A program made the position numbers and the translations under genes. From Bacillota bacterium (GTDB lineage Bacteria > Bacillota > Desulfotomaculia > Desulfotomaculales > VENG01): a stretch of DNA of 64,000 nt. The notes beneath the pieces are model-generated. The model saw only the letters and a list, made by a program, of their open reading frames with translations. It made no database searches and was not told where the DNA came from. Below are positions 52,126-61,479 of this stretch, piece by piece. Each line of letters starts with the position of its first letter. Position 1 is the first letter of the stretch. Location of the stretch: contig VENG01000008.1 of assembly GCA_009711705.1 (NCBI GenBank), positions 1 through 64,000 on the forward strand. The letters are read 5' to 3'.

Positions 52126-52884
52126 GTGAATACAGTCAGCCCAACCACTAAGATGGGGCAAAACGTAAGAATTGGCTACTATTCAGTGATTTATGATCAT
52201 GTTGAAATCGGTTCCAATGTAACTATAGGTAACAACGTTACCGTTTATACCGGTACAGTAATAGGTGATAACGTATGCATAGAGTCAAATGCTGTTATAG
52301 GGCGCCAACCTAGGCCTGCTAAAACGAGTACTGTGAAAGTCTTAAAAACACTTCCTCCCATTCAAGTAGGTGAGGGCTCTACGATAGGTGTCGGTGCAGT
52401 TTTGTACGCCGGTTCAACCATAGAGAAGTTCTGTCTTGTGGGAGATAATGCGATAATTCGTGAGGGTTGCTCCATACATGATTATGTAATTGTTGGATCT
52501 GGTGTCATTGTAGAGAATTTAGTCAAAATTGGAGAAAGAACTAAGGTGCAAAGTGGGTCGTATATTACTGCTTATACGACAATAGGAGAACAGTGCTTCA
52601 TAGCTCCGATGGTGATAACCACAAATGATAACTTTATGGGACGTACTGAAGAGCGCTTTAAATATGTCAAAGGGGCAAATATCGAAAAGGGTGCAAGGGT
52701 AGGTGGTGGTTCAATCATACTGCCCGGCATTACAGTTGCTGAAGAAAGTTTTATTGCCGCTGGCTCCGTTGTAACCAGGGATACTGTACCTAAGCTGGTT
52801 TATAAAGGCATTCCTGCACGTAAGTTTAGATTGGTACCTGACAATGAATTGATTTTACATGATAAATATTACCAAAAGAGCTAG
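52126..52884 (+). CDS. wbpD: hexapeptide-repeat N-acetyltransferase (WbpD-like)
   Basis: The 252-aa left-handed beta-helix protein has repeated I/V-G-x-x-x hexads (EIGSNVTIGNNVTVYTGTVI, IQVGEGSTIGVGAVLYAG, ARVGGGSIILPGITVAEES). It is expected to acetylate the 3-amino group of the UDP sugar with acetyl-CoA. The start is GTG 52126 after AAGGGG. It is somewhat longer than the 190-aa Pseudomonas WbpD. Confidence 0.83.
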   Translation: MNTVSPTTKMGQNVRIGYYSVIYDHVEIGSNVTIGNNVTVYTGTVIGDNVCIESNAVIGRQPRPAKTSTVKVLKTLPPIQVGEGSTIGVGAVLYAGSTIEKFCLVGDNAIIREGCSIHDYVIVGSGVIVENLVKIGERTKVQSGSYITAYTTIGEQCFIAPMVITTNDNFMGRTEERFKYVKGANIEKGARVGGGSIILPGITVAEESFIAAGSVVTRDTVPKLVYKGIPARKFRLVPDNELILHDKYYQKS

Positions 52885-52895
52885 GAGGGCAAAAA

Positions 52896-54005
52896 TTGAC
52901 CATTCCTCTATTAGATTTAAAAGCACAGTATGATTCCATAAAGGTAGAAATAGATGCAGCAGTGTTGGGAGTATTGGAAAGTGGCCATTATGTCATGGGG
53001 CCAAATGTTAAAGCTTTAGAACAAGAAATAGCTGAGTATTGCGGGACAAATTATGCTGTAGGAGTGGCAAATGGAACGGATGCTTTGATCTTAAGTCTAG
53101 AAGCCTATGGTATTAGTTCTGGGGACGAAGTAATTACTACCCCATACAGTTTTTTTGCCACAGCAGAAGCAATTTCGAGGGTTGGCGCTAACCCTGTTTT
53201 TGTAGATATTGATGAACGTACATATAACATAAACGTGTCACAAATTGAATCTAAAATTACCAAACAGACTAAAGCAATTCTTCCAGTCCATTTGTTTGGT
53301 CAAATGGCACTAATGGATAAGATTATGGATATTGCACAGCGCCACAAACTTATTGTCATTGAAGATGCCTGCCAGGCTATAGGGGCGAATTATAAAGGGC
53401 AGAAAGCCGGTTCTTGGGGGCATGCCGCATGCTTCAGTTTCTTCCCAACAAAGAACCTTGGTGGATACGGAGATGGTGGCATTATTACAACCAACGACGA
53501 AGGTTTTGCAGAAACGGTAAAGATGTTAAGATTTCACGGTAGCCGAAGGAAATACTATAACGAGGCTATAGGGCATAACAGTAGATTGGATGAGCTTCAA
53601 GCTGCCATTTTACGAGTAAAATTGAAATACTTAGATAGGTGGAACGAAGCCAGAAGAGAAAAGGCAGAACAATATAATTATTTGCTTCAGAGATCAGATC
53701 TTGTACTTCCATATGCTATATCAGAAGGAAAGCATATTTATCATCTCTATATTGTTAGACATAATAAGAGAGCTGATGTGGTTGCAGGGCTTAAGGAGTA
53801 CGGCAGTGGATGTGGTATATATTATCCTGTTCCATTGCATCTACAAGACGCTTATGAGGGAGTGTTTCAAAAGGGAACTTTGCCGGTTGTCGAGCAAATG
53901 TCTGAAGAGACTTTCGCATTGCCGCTTTTTCCGGAAATGTCAAACGATCAGCTAAATAATGTAGCCTCCTGTTTGCGTAAAACCTTAAATAATATGAATC
54001 TTTAG
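52896..54005 (+). CDS. wbpE: DegT/DnrJ/EryC1 aminotransferase (WbpE-like)
   Basis: The 369-aa PLP enzyme has IPLLDLKAQYDSIKVEIDAA at the start, NGTDALILSLEAYGI, IEDACQAIGANYKGQKAG, and the PLP lysine in FSFFPTKNLGGYGDGG. It transaminates the 3-keto group. The start is TTG 52896 after TAGGAGGG. Confidence 0.9.
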   Translation: MTIPLLDLKAQYDSIKVEIDAAVLGVLESGHYVMGPNVKALEQEIAEYCGTNYAVGVANGTDALILSLEAYGISSGDEVITTPYSFFATAEAISRVGANPVFVDIDERTYNINVSQIESKITKQTKAILPVHLFGQMALMDKIMDIAQRHKLIVIEDACQAIGANYKGQKAGSWGHAACFSFFPTKNLGGYGDGGIITTNDEGFAETVKMLRFHGSRRKYYNEAIGHNSRLDELQAAILRVKLKYLDRWNEARREKAEQYNYLLQRSDLVLPYAISEGKHIYHLYIVRHNKRADVVAGLKEYGSGCGIYYPVPLHLQDAYEGVFQKGTLPVVEQMSEETFALPLFPEMSNDQLNNVASCLRKTLNNMNL

Positions 54006-54023
54006 GTAGGGAAGGTATATCTT

Positions 54024-54959
54024 ATGTACCGAGATAAAGCTATGGGTGTTGTGGTGCCTGCTTATAACGAAGAGCTATTAATTGATAAAGTAATTGAAAC
54101 AATGCCTGACTATGTAGACAAAGTCTATGTGGTAGATGACTGTTCAACTGATAACACATCTCAAGTAGTGCAACATTTTAATGGCTCCCGTATCCAATTA
54201 ACACGACATAAAGAAAACAGTGGAGTGGGGGCAGCGATTATTACGGGGTATAAGCAGGCATTACAAGATGGAATCGATTTAATTGCGGTAATGGCAGGAG
54301 ATAATCAAATGGATCCTGATGAACTGCCTAAACTGCTTGACCCAGTGGTAGATGGTAGGGCTGATTACACTAAGGGTGACAGGTTGTCTAGACATGAATT
54401 AAAACGTGGTATGAGCAAGTGGCGAAGATTTGGCAATTTTCTTTTGACACAACTAACGCGTATTTCTTCTGGATACTGGGCTCTTCAGGATCCTCAAAAT
54501 GGATATGCTGTTATTTCCAAAGAAGCTCTTGCTAAACTCGATTTATCAAAAATATATCCTCAATATGGGTATTGCAATGATTTGTTAGTAAGACTTAACG
54601 TGCTAGGTCTGCGGGTAGTAGATATCGCTATCCCTGCTAGGTATGGTGATGAAAAGTCAAAAATAATATACGGTAAGTATATAAGAAAAGTATCACTTTT
54701 GCTTCTTAATAACTTTATCTGGCGAATAATAAATAAATACCTTTTCCCACAATTAAAGATTGTAGGACTTAGTTATACAGTTGGGTTAAGTATGTTACTT
54801 GTGGGTATATTGGTTCTTTTTGCAAGTGGAGTTATGAAATCTCTGTTTGCTATAGGAGGGTATATTATCTTTTCAGGAATTGTAATGACTATATTTTCTA
54901 TGTTTGTCGATGCCTATGAGCAGGGTAAAAAACCATTTCGGTTGAGGTTGGATAAATGA
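54024..54959 (+). CDS. family 2 glycosyltransferase with C-terminal membrane anchor
   Basis: 311 aa. The GT2 domain shows GVVVPAYNEELLIDKVIETM, VYVVDDCSTDNTSQVV and MAGDNQMDPDELPKLL (DxD-like), resembling polyprenyl-phosphate sugar transferases. Two hydrophobic segments near the end (YTVGLSMLLVGILVLFASGV, AIGGYIIFSGIVMTIFSMF) anchor it. It overlaps the epimerase start by 4 nt. Confidence 0.85.
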   Translation: MYRDKAMGVVVPAYNEELLIDKVIETMPDYVDKVYVVDDCSTDNTSQVVQHFNGSRIQLTRHKENSGVGAAIITGYKQALQDGIDLIAVMAGDNQMDPDELPKLLDPVVDGRADYTKGDRLSRHELKRGMSKWRRFGNFLLTQLTRISSGYWALQDPQNGYAVISKEALAKLDLSKIYPQYGYCNDLLVRLNVLGLRVVDIAIPARYGDEKSKIIYGKYIRKVSLLLLNNFIWRIINKYLFPQLKIVGLSYTVGLSMLLVGILVLFASGVMKSLFAIGGYIIFSGIVMTIFSMFVDAYEQGKKPFRLRLDK

Positions 54960-56119
54960 AGGTTGCAACGATAGTCGGGGCGAGGCCTCAATTTATAAAA
55001 GCGGCAGCAGTATCAAAAGAGTTGAGAAAAGTTGTGCGAGAGGTACTGATTCATACTGGGCAACATTATGATTTTACTATGTCAGATATTTTCTTTGATG
55101 AACTAAAAATCCCCAGGCCGGATTATAATTTGGGGATAGGTTCTGGATCACACGGATCCCAGACTGGTAAAATGCTTGAATTAATTGAAAAAGTGTTAAT
55201 TAAAGAGAACCCTGATTGTGTATTGGTTTATGGTGATACAAATTCTACGCTTGCCGGGGCACTAACCGCAGCAAAACTCCAGATTCCTCTAGCTCATGTT
55301 GAAGCGGGGCTAAGAAGCTTTAACTCTATTATGCCTGAAGAAATTAACCGAAAAGTGACAGATCATGTTTCATCCATACTTTTTTGTCCCACAGTGATAG
55401 CTGTTAAAAACTTAAGACAAGAAGGATTTGATAATGTTATCAATAGGGGGGTATTGGTTAACGAAGGATCGTCACATTTGGATTTAGGGTTGAAACAACC
55501 GGTGGTCTTAAATGTTGGGGATGTTATGTATGATGTACTGAAATCTACTTTGAACGTTAGCAATAGCATACCTTCCGATTTACTTGCCAAATATCCCATT
55601 ACTTCAAACAATTATATATTAGCAACAATACATCGTGCAGAAAATGCTGACAACATGGAAAACATGGTTAATATTATGAAAGTATTATCTAAAATACCTC
55701 TGAAAGTTATAATTCCGCTACATCCCCGTACTTATGATCGAATACTTAAGTTTAGCTTATACGAAGAAATGCAACAATCCCGTAACATAATTCTAACAGA
55801 TCCACTTGGCTATATCGAAATGATGTTCCTGTTAAATAATGCAAGATGTGTAGTGACTGATTCTGGTGGACTTCAAAAAGAAGCTTGCATGTTGGGCATT
55901 CCTTGTTTGACATGTAGATACGAAACAGAATGGTTAGAAACAGTTGAGTATGGTTGGAATAGTCTGATTGGTCTAGGAGCAGTAAATTTTGATGGCTTAC
56001 CTGAAAGAAAAAAAATAAACAGAGAAAGCAACCCGTATGGAGACGGATTTGCAGCATGCCGTATAACTCAAATTATTAAGGGTTATTTAAAACACCATGA
56101 AAGAGCTGTTGCATTTTGA
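54956..56119 (+). CDS. wbpI: UDP-N-acetylglucosamine 2-epimerase (WecB/WbpI-like)
   Basis: The 387-aa epimerase has VGARPQFIKAAAVSKELRK, VLVYGDTNSTLAGALTAAK, HVEAGLRSFNSIMPEEINRK and VTDSGGLQKEACMLGIPCLT. As the last enzyme of the set it would convert UDP-GlcNAc3NAcA to the manno form; a plain WecB role is the alternative. It overlaps its neighbours by 4 nt on both sides. Confidence 0.88.
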   Translation: MKVATIVGARPQFIKAAAVSKELRKVVREVLIHTGQHYDFTMSDIFFDELKIPRPDYNLGIGSGSHGSQTGKMLELIEKVLIKENPDCVLVYGDTNSTLAGALTAAKLQIPLAHVEAGLRSFNSIMPEEINRKVTDHVSSILFCPTVIAVKNLRQEGFDNVINRGVLVNEGSSHLDLGLKQPVVLNVGDVMYDVLKSTLNVSNSIPSDLLAKYPITSNNYILATIHRAENADNMENMVNIMKVLSKIPLKVIIPLHPRTYDRILKFSLYEEMQQSRNIILTDPLGYIEMMFLLNNARCVVTDSGGLQKEACMLGIPCLTCRYETEWLETVEYGWNSLIGLGAVNFDGLPERKKINRESNPYGDGFAACRITQIIKGYLKHHERAVAF

Positions 56120-56865
56120 AGACAGTGGATTTCACATTAGAAATGTATAGTCAAATTTGTCAGGCATTAAAACCATATCATGTTCTAGCAGTTGTGGATT
56201 TTTTATCTATGAAAATAGAAAAGCCCTTTACTATAATTCGGCATGATGTAGACCGGTGCATTAGTAACGCGTTGGCCATGGCAAAATTGGAAAGCAAGTA
56301 CGGGATTATTTCAACATATTATTTCCGTTACCCTTACACATATAATAAGGAAGTTATGTCCGAAATAAATAGTTTGGGACATGAAATTGGCTATCATTAC
56401 GAAGTGTTAGATAAAACAAAAGGTAGATATCAGAAAGCAATTGAATTGTTTAAAGAAGAATTAGAGATTTTTCGCAAAGATTTTCAAGTTGTAACAATTT
56501 GTATGCATGGCAATCCATTGACGAAATGGGATGGCCGAACACTATGGGACAAATATGATATGCAAAAATTAGGCATAATTGGTGAAACATACGTTTCCTT
56601 TCGAGATAAAAATGTGAAGTATCTTACTGATACAGGAAGAACATGGAATAATGCCTTTCAGTTTAAAGATACACTAGGTAAAAAGCAAATTAATGTCAAG
56701 AACTCCAAAGAGTTGGTAAACCTGTTAAAGGCAAAGAAATATCATAACCTATATATATTAACACATCCGGAAAGGTGGGCTTTTAATTCTTTAAATTATA
56801 TTAGGGGGTATAGTAGAGACTTTGTTTTTAAGACAGGAAAAAGAGTTATAGGAATGATTAAGTAA
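56116..56865 (+). CDS. polysaccharide deacetylase-like (NodB-fold) protein
   Basis: 249 aa. It has a short NodB-like metal motif, IIRHDVDRC, then a strand-helix pattern leading to LGHEIGYHYEVL and ICMHGNPLTKWDG, as expected for the His ligands and substrate groove. It is smaller and more divergent than classical deacetylases. It may modify the glycan made by this cluster. It overlaps wbpI by 4 nt; its start is TTG 56116. Confidence 0.7.
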   Translation: MKTVDFTLEMYSQICQALKPYHVLAVVDFLSMKIEKPFTIIRHDVDRCISNALAMAKLESKYGIISTYYFRYPYTYNKEVMSEINSLGHEIGYHYEVLDKTKGRYQKAIELFKEELEIFRKDFQVVTICMHGNPLTKWDGRTLWDKYDMQKLGIIGETYVSFRDKNVKYLTDTGRTWNNAFQFKDTLGKKQINVKNSKELVNLLKAKKYHNLYILTHPERWAFNSLNYIRGYSRDFVFKTGKRVIGMIK

Positions 56866-57746
56866 TGGATGTTTTGAGTTATTTTAAAGAAATCTTATAT
56901 TTAAATAAAGAATATTTTAGACACAAAGTCAGGGTACTAAAAGAGAAAAATAGTAGCCCTAATTATTCTGTATTACTTGATGACTTGAGGGGAAATTACG
57001 GCCCAATATTTGTTTTATCTACCGGCAGATGTGGAACCAGGTTTTTAACCAATATTTTACAATTGGGAAAAGACGTCGATGTTTATCATATGCCACAGCC
57101 AGAATTGATATATCATTCAAAAAAAGCATATGAAGAAGGAACCAAAAGGTTCGATACCTTTAAAGAAATCGTTTATGCATCGCGAATAGAATTAATACAG
57201 CAATCGTATTTTTTAAATAGGAAGTATATTGAAACAAATAACAGAATCACTTTTTTCGCTCCACATTTATTTTCCTTATTCCCGAAGGCTAGGTTTATTC
57301 ACTTAATAAGAGATCCTATTAATTTCATCAAAAGTGGCATGTCACGGGGATGGTACTCAGGATGGCACCGCCATGATAGTGGACGGATCATACCGAAGCA
57401 TTGCGATGGTTTTTGGCCAAGTATGTCTCAGGAATGCAAGCTAGCCTGGCTGTGGAAGGAAACAAATCTTTTCATTACTAATTATTTAGACCAAATGCCC
57501 CAATCTCAGTTCTTGATAATAAGGGCTGAAGACGCTTTCTCCTCGACAGAAAAACTTTTAAAAATAATTAAATTTTGTAGAATCCATGATATGTCTGTGA
57601 GGAGGGTGGAAAAGGTAGCTAAAAGGCCTGCAAATAAGGGGAAAGTAGCTGTCCCTGACTATTCGCAATGGGACAAGCATATTCAACTGGAAATCCATGA
57701 TGTCGTCAGTGATTTAGCGAAACGCTTTAATTATAGGATAAAGTAA
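56865..57746 (+). CDS. sulfotransferase family protein
   Basis: 293 aa. The PAPS 5'-phosphosulfate loop reads FVLSTGRCGTRFLTNILQL and the 3'-phosphate motif reads RFIHLIRDPINFIKSGMSRG. It would transfer sulfate from PAPS to a glycan or lipid. ATG overlaps the previous stop (TAATG), so it is translationally coupled in the cluster. An APS kinase gene at 63430 can supply PAPS. Confidence 0.83.
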   Translation: MDVLSYFKEILYLNKEYFRHKVRVLKEKNSSPNYSVLLDDLRGNYGPIFVLSTGRCGTRFLTNILQLGKDVDVYHMPQPELIYHSKKAYEEGTKRFDTFKEIVYASRIELIQQSYFLNRKYIETNNRITFFAPHLFSLFPKARFIHLIRDPINFIKSGMSRGWYSGWHRHDSGRIIPKHCDGFWPSMSQECKLAWLWKETNLFITNYLDQMPQSQFLIIRAEDAFSSTEKLLKIIKFCRIHDMSVRRVEKVAKRPANKGKVAVPDYSQWDKHIQLEIHDVVSDLAKRFNYRIK

Positions 57747-57752
57747 GGTGAT

Positions 57753-58877
57753 ATGTTGAGGATAGTAATTGATATAAACCACCCGGCACATGTTCATTTT
57801 TTTAAGAATTTTTACTGGCAAATGAAGCGAAATAACCATGATTTGCTTGTAACTGCTTCAAGAAAAGAAATGGCATTTGATTTGCTTGGTTCTTATGACA
57901 TCAATTTTGTCGACTTAGGCAGTTACGGTAACACTCTTTTTTCAAAAGCTAGGAATTTATTAAATTTGGATTATAAAATGTATAAGGTCTGTTCGGAGTT
58001 TAAACCTGATATCATGGTGGGTCTAGGTTCGGTTCGTGCTCCACATGTGGCTAGTATTTTAAAAAAGCCGTATATTGCATTTAAGGACAGTGAAACCATG
58101 GAGCAATACATTTTATGGGGTCATTTTGCTAATGTTGTATGTACACCAGCTTGCTTTCGGAAAAATCTGGGTAAGAGACAGTTGCGATATGATGGATATC
58201 ATGAGTTGGCATATTTACATCCAAATTTTTTTAAGCCAGACAGATCAATCCTGGATGAACTTGGAGTTGAAAAAAAAGATAAATATGCCATTGTACGTTT
58301 TGTTGCATGGCGAGCGAGCCATGATGTGGGCAAACAGGGAATCAAAAAGCAAAGGCAACTTGTTGAAGAGCTGGCTAAGCATTGTACTGTTTTTGTGACA
58401 GCTGAATTAGGTGATAGCTTAGAGCTTAAACAGTATTATATGAAAATAAAGCCGGAACGAATTCATCATGCCATGTATTATGCTTCGTTGTTTTTAGGTG
58501 ATAGCCAAACAATGGCTACAGAATCTGCTTTATTAGGAACTCCGGCAATCAGATGTAATTCTTTTGTAGGACCTAATGATATGGGTAATTTTATAGATTT
58601 AGAAAAAAAATATGATGTTCTTCATAACACAAATAATGAGAGTATTGCTTTAAAAATGGCAAAACGTTTAATAGCTGACGATAATAGCAAATTAAAATGG
58701 CAATCTAAGACAAAAAAAATATTTCAGGAGAAGATAGATGTTACCTCATTTATGATGTGGCTGGTAGAAGGGTATCCAAAATCTGTTGAAATTGCAAAAA
58801 ATGATATTTCCTGGCAATTAATGTTTATGCAGAGGCATAATGTCTTTCCCGTAGGATACACAAGCAACAGTATATAA
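57753..58877 (+). CDS. DUF354 glycosyltransferase-like protein
   Basis: 374 aa. The N-terminus VIDINHPAHVHFFKNFYWQM and PDIMVGLGSVRAPHVASILK, with MATESALLGTPAIR near residue 250, define the DUF354 family, a GT-B-like fold found in surface-glycan loci of archaea and some bacteria. The acceptor is unknown. It starts 6 nt after the sulfotransferase. Confidence 0.8.
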   Translation: MLRIVIDINHPAHVHFFKNFYWQMKRNNHDLLVTASRKEMAFDLLGSYDINFVDLGSYGNTLFSKARNLLNLDYKMYKVCSEFKPDIMVGLGSVRAPHVASILKKPYIAFKDSETMEQYILWGHFANVVCTPACFRKNLGKRQLRYDGYHELAYLHPNFFKPDRSILDELGVEKKDKYAIVRFVAWRASHDVGKQGIKKQRQLVEELAKHCTVFVTAELGDSLELKQYYMKIKPERIHHAMYYASLFLGDSQTMATESALLGTPAIRCNSFVGPNDMGNFIDLEKKYDVLHNTNNESIALKMAKRLIADDNSKLKWQSKTKKIFQEKIDVTSFMMWLVEGYPKSVEIAKNDISWQLMFMQRHNVFPVGYTSNSI

Positions 58878-58952
58878 GTATAGCAGAAGGTTGCTATAGT
58901 CTTTGAGAAAATTAAAGAATGAGGAAAAAAACATCTTCTCGTAAAAGCCGAA

Positions 58953-59108
58953 ATGAAAAATCGTTCTACCGGAAAAACATGGGGCCAGTCCTTGTTAGAG
59001 AGGATGTACCTTACCTCCAAAATTCCGAAGAACTTTCATGCTTGGAAAGAAAATAAGCAAGAGGCAAAAATTTTAAAGCTATTCAAAAGGAACTTATTAG
59101 TAACATGA
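58953..59108 (+). CDS. 51-aa ORF or gene remnant
   Basis: The frame from ATG encodes MKNRSTGKTWGQSLLERMYL and ends with a basic KLFKRNLLVT tail. Composition is protein-like and basic, but there is no ribosome site and no family is recognised. It lies in the only sizeable gap (58878-59156) of the polysaccharide cluster and may be the remains of a lost gene. Confidence 0.25.
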   Translation: MKNRSTGKTWGQSLLERMYLTSKIPKNFHAWKENKQEAKILKLFKRNLLVT

Positions 59109-59156
59109 AACCTCAAACGGATTTTCTTGGGTATTAGCAGAAAGGACGATAATAAT

Positions 59157-60209
59157 ATGGACTATATTCAAGGAAAAATTAAACAAAATGGCCATTTATG
59201 GGAATATTTTACAAAAGCTGAGGAGTATAGAAGTAGTAAACTTGATAAGCATGGCCGATTTAATTACAGCATGAGTTGCCATAAGGATGTTTTAGAACCT
59301 AGGATATCAAAATTCCTTATAAAAAGTAACCTAAACCTAAATTATCCTATGGGTAAAAAATTTGCTATTTGTTTAAGTCATGATGTTGACGATATTTATC
59401 CTACAGGCATTCATTCATTATTATCTATTGGACATTATTTTAGAAAGTTGGATTTTGAGGCAATTACGGAACACATAGGGTGGCGATATTTCGGAAAGAA
59501 GACGAGTCCTTTTATGAATTTTGAAGAGATAATTAATTTAGAAGAACAGTATGGTGCAAAGTCTACATTCTTCTTTCTTGCCTCGAAAACTGATCCAATT
59601 AGACCCAGGTATGACGTTAAGGATATTAAGTCTGAACTACTATATATTATAAAAAAGGGATGGGAAATAGGTCTTCACGGAAGTTATTATGCGTACAATG
59701 ATTTGGAACAAATTAAAAGAGAAAAAGAAAAGCTAGAATCGGTAGTATTACAAACAGTTAAAGGATATAGAAGCCACTATTTAAGGTTTGATACGCCATT
59801 TACGTGGAACTTATTAGCAAAGGCAGGGTTTAATTATGATACAACATTCGGATATAGCGATATGGTTGGATTTAGAAATGGAATGTGTCATCCTTTCGAG
59901 CCATTCGATTTGGAAAAAGAAATCAATATAGACATTTTAGAAATTCCTCTTATTATTATGGATGGTGCATTATTTAAAAATGTAGATTCGCTTAAGGAAG
60001 CTTGGGTTACAGTAAAAAAAATACTAGATTCCGTTAAAGACTGCAGTGGGGTAGTCACCATTTTATGGCATAATCAATCATTTGCCTGCCCATATAAAGA
60101 GGAATGGAAAGAGATGTATGAAAAAATTCTTCAATATGGTTACCAAAAAAATGCTTGGATGACATCTGGATGGGAAATTTATAAGTGGTGGAAAGGGGAG
60201 GCTTATTAA
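59157..60209 (+). CDS. NodB-like polysaccharide deacetylase
   Basis: About 350 aa. The metal motif is CLSHDVDDIYP, followed by GWEIGLHGSYYAYNDLEQIK and KGYRSHYLRFD, then FNYDTTFGYSDMVGFRNGMC and VVTILWHNQSFACPYK (C-terminal His). This is the long GWE-I-G-L-H deacetylase subgroup common in surface polysaccharide clusters. I chose ATG 59157, 8 nt after AAAGGA. Confidence 0.82.
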   Translation: MDYIQGKIKQNGHLWEYFTKAEEYRSSKLDKHGRFNYSMSCHKDVLEPRISKFLIKSNLNLNYPMGKKFAICLSHDVDDIYPTGIHSLLSIGHYFRKLDFEAITEHIGWRYFGKKTSPFMNFEEIINLEEQYGAKSTFFFLASKTDPIRPRYDVKDIKSELLYIIKKGWEIGLHGSYYAYNDLEQIKREKEKLESVVLQTVKGYRSHYLRFDTPFTWNLLAKAGFNYDTTFGYSDMVGFRNGMCHPFEPFDLEKEINIDILEIPLIIMDGALFKNVDSLKEAWVTVKKILDSVKDCSGVVTILWHNQSFACPYKEEWKEMYEKILQYGYQKNAWMTSGWEIYKWWKGEAY

Positions 60210-60228
60210 GAAAGAGCTGATAGATTAC

Positions 60229-61479
60229 ATGAAACTGTGTCTTGAAAAAAAAATTAATATTAATGATCCTCTATTTAAGAATTCCTTGTTTCTAATCTCC
60301 GGTAGGTTTGTTAATAGTATGTGTGGTTTTCTTTTTTGGTTTATCGGCGCAAAATTATATACAATCGAAGAAGTTGGAACTGCTACGGCTATAATTGCCT
60401 CATTAAATTTGGTAATACAGTTGTCAAGAATGGGATTTGATTTTACGCTGATAAGATTTCTTCCACAAAATAAAAATGTAGTTTATAATAGTAGCTTCAC
60501 TATTACAACATTGGCATCGATCATTGTGTCGGCTGTCTATGTTCTAATTATAAATGTTTTTCAGGTAAGTATATATAATACACTAAATAATATATATGTG
60601 TTCTTGCTATTTGCTGTTGTAGTAGTTATGAGATCTAAAACAATGATAGATGGGCAGGCCCTTTTGGCAATAAGAGCGGGTAGAAGTTATTTAATTGAAA
60701 GCCTGTTTTTAGCAACTCGGATTTTGTTTTTACCTGTCCTGGTTTATTGGGGTTCGTTAGGTGTTTTTATGTCTCTGGGAATTGCATGTCTATTTGCATC
60801 TTTGTTTACACTTTGGAGATTGAGTAAGGTTGTACAGGTAAAGTTAAAATTGGATATTGACTTTGTGCGAAGATCCTTTTCTTTTTCAATAGATAATTAT
60901 TTGGCTAATATGATCTATGAATTGCCACCTATGCTTATCCCTATACTGTTAATTAGCTTTTTAGGGGAGGTCGATGTAGCTAGATTTTATATGACATATG
61001 TAATAGGTAATTTAGTACTAGTTATACCTGAGGCATTAAGTTTGGGGTTGCTGGTTGAGGGAAGTCATGGGGAAAAGGTACGAAATAATACTATAAAAGC
61101 ATGTTTAGGGATACTAATTTTTTTAATACCAACAATAATAGTTGTTTTATCTTGCAGTGAGTTCATTTTAGGTTTAATTAAACATGAGTATGTAGAGTCA
61201 GCGCCCTTGCTAGAGATTTTTGTTGTGAGTGGAGCACTTGTTGCATTTTATTTAGTATTTGTGTCGATACAAAGGATTAGAATGCAAACAAAAACGATTC
61301 TTTGGTTAAATATTATTAGGCTTGCAAGTCTCGTATTTCTAGGACATTACTTTATGATAAGTCATGGTTTGATTGGAATTGGCTATGCTTGGTTTTGCAC
61401 CTATCTAATTTTAAATATTGTAATTATATTCAAAGTGCTGTACCAAAAGTGGTTTGTCCAAATTGGAGTTGATTCGTAA
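60229..61479 (+). CDS. polysaccharide flippase (Wzx/MATE-like)
   Basis: The 416-aa protein has about 12 membrane segments, starting FKNSLFLISGRFVNSMCGFL and EVGTATAIIASLNLVIQLSR, the N-terminal pattern of polysaccharide-biosynthesis flippases that export lipid-linked repeat units. It overlaps the next gene by up to 26 nt. Confidence 0.83.
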   Translation: MKLCLEKKININDPLFKNSLFLISGRFVNSMCGFLFWFIGAKLYTIEEVGTATAIIASLNLVIQLSRMGFDFTLIRFLPQNKNVVYNSSFTITTLASIIVSAVYVLIINVFQVSIYNTLNNIYVFLLFAVVVVMRSKTMIDGQALLAIRAGRSYLIESLFLATRILFLPVLVYWGSLGVFMSLGIACLFASLFTLWRLSKVVQVKLKLDIDFVRRSFSFSIDNYLANMIYELPPMLIPILLISFLGEVDVARFYMTYVIGNLVLVIPEALSLGLLVEGSHGEKVRNNTIKACLGILIFLIPTIIVVLSCSEFILGLIKHEYVESAPLLEIFVVSGALVAFYLVFVSIQRIRMQTKTILWLNIIRLASLVFLGHYFMISHGLIGIGYAWFCTYLILNIVIIFKVLYQKWFVQIGVDS

